NCBI GenBank assembly: GCA_958446835.1 | Contig: CAUCXT010000028.1 | Coordinates: 1 to 41,469 of the forward strand | Source: an uncultured Eubacterium sp. | Lineage (GTDB): Bacteria; Bacillota; Clostridia; Lachnospirales; Lachnospiraceae | Length of the DNA stretch: 41,469 nt | Direction: 5' to 3' | Part shown: in pieces, positions 41,446 to 41,469 of the stretch | Numbering within the stretch: the first letter of the stretch is position 1 | How the letters are laid out: every line of letters begins with the position of its first letter | Program-made: the position numbers and the translations under genes | The notes under the pieces: model-generated | What the model saw: only the letters and a program-made list of their open reading frames with translations | Databases searched by the model: none | What the model was told of the DNA's origin: nothing

Positions 41446-41469
41446 CTCTATACCCTCCTACGCTATTCC

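Overview
The window looks like a chromosomal segment of a motile Firmicute of the Lachnospiraceae type. The evidence is good Shine-Dalgarno sites (GGAGG-type) before most genes, short intergenic gaps with classic intrinsic terminators, sigma-A-like promoters, a NiCo (czcD) riboswitch, a methyl-accepting chemotaxis protein, a FliG/MotA-like protein, InlB/Flg_new repeat proteins and a DUF6462-integrase mobile element. Genus cannot be fixed from the sequence alone. Almost all genes up to 30.5 kb, and most beyond, are on the minus strand.

Layout, left to right. (1) 1-2.6 kb: an ECF transporter operon, transcribed S-T-A, with the ATPase running off the left edge. (2) 2.8-8.2 kb: a sugar-type substrate-binding lipoprotein followed by a very large hybrid histidine kinase. 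(3) 8.4-14.6 kb: housekeeping and metabolism: glucose-6-phosphate isomerase with a Rex-like operator at its promoter, a TPR-GGDEF protein, an NSS-family sodium symporter and a TrpB2-type tryptophan synthase beta chain. (4) 14.9-20.0 kb: a chemoreceptor with a DUF2442 partner, a MalT/LuxR-type STAND regulator and a zinc-ribbon protein. (5) 20.1-25.8 kb: a small S8 protease lipoprotein overlapping the end of a giant InlB-repeat surface protein. The InlB gene is broken by an in-frame TGA and has lost its 5' end exactly where a 5'-truncated GHKL histidine kinase begins on the other strand. (6) 25.8-29.1 kb: a second substrate-binding-lipoprotein plus hybrid-kinase operon, with a small downstream protein. 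(7) 29.2-35.4 kb: hisS; a divergent NiCo-riboswitch-controlled CDF metal exporter; a two-gene recQ-(MotA/FliG_C-like) operon. (8) 35.5-38.7 kb: an XRE regulator, then a visibly AT-richer island with an intact class II Fic protein, repeat operators, inverted repeats and a second Fic gene broken by two homopolymer frameshifts. (9) 39.1 kb to the right edge: the 3' end of a metG-like gene, cut off by the end of an integrative element carrying a tyrosine integrase and a DUF6462 protein.

How the parts work together. The two lipoprotein/hybrid-kinase operons, the chemoreceptor, the diguanylate-cyclase-like protein and the STAND regulator make this a signalling-rich region. The most promising oddities are the soluble protein joining a MotA-like segment to a FliG C-terminal-like domain, the repeated binding-protein/kinase design, the Rex-like operator on pgi, the Fic locus with 21-bp-phased operator-like repeats inside its promoter, and the deletion-type junction at 25.37 kb. 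No CRISPR array, rRNA or tRNA gene was seen.
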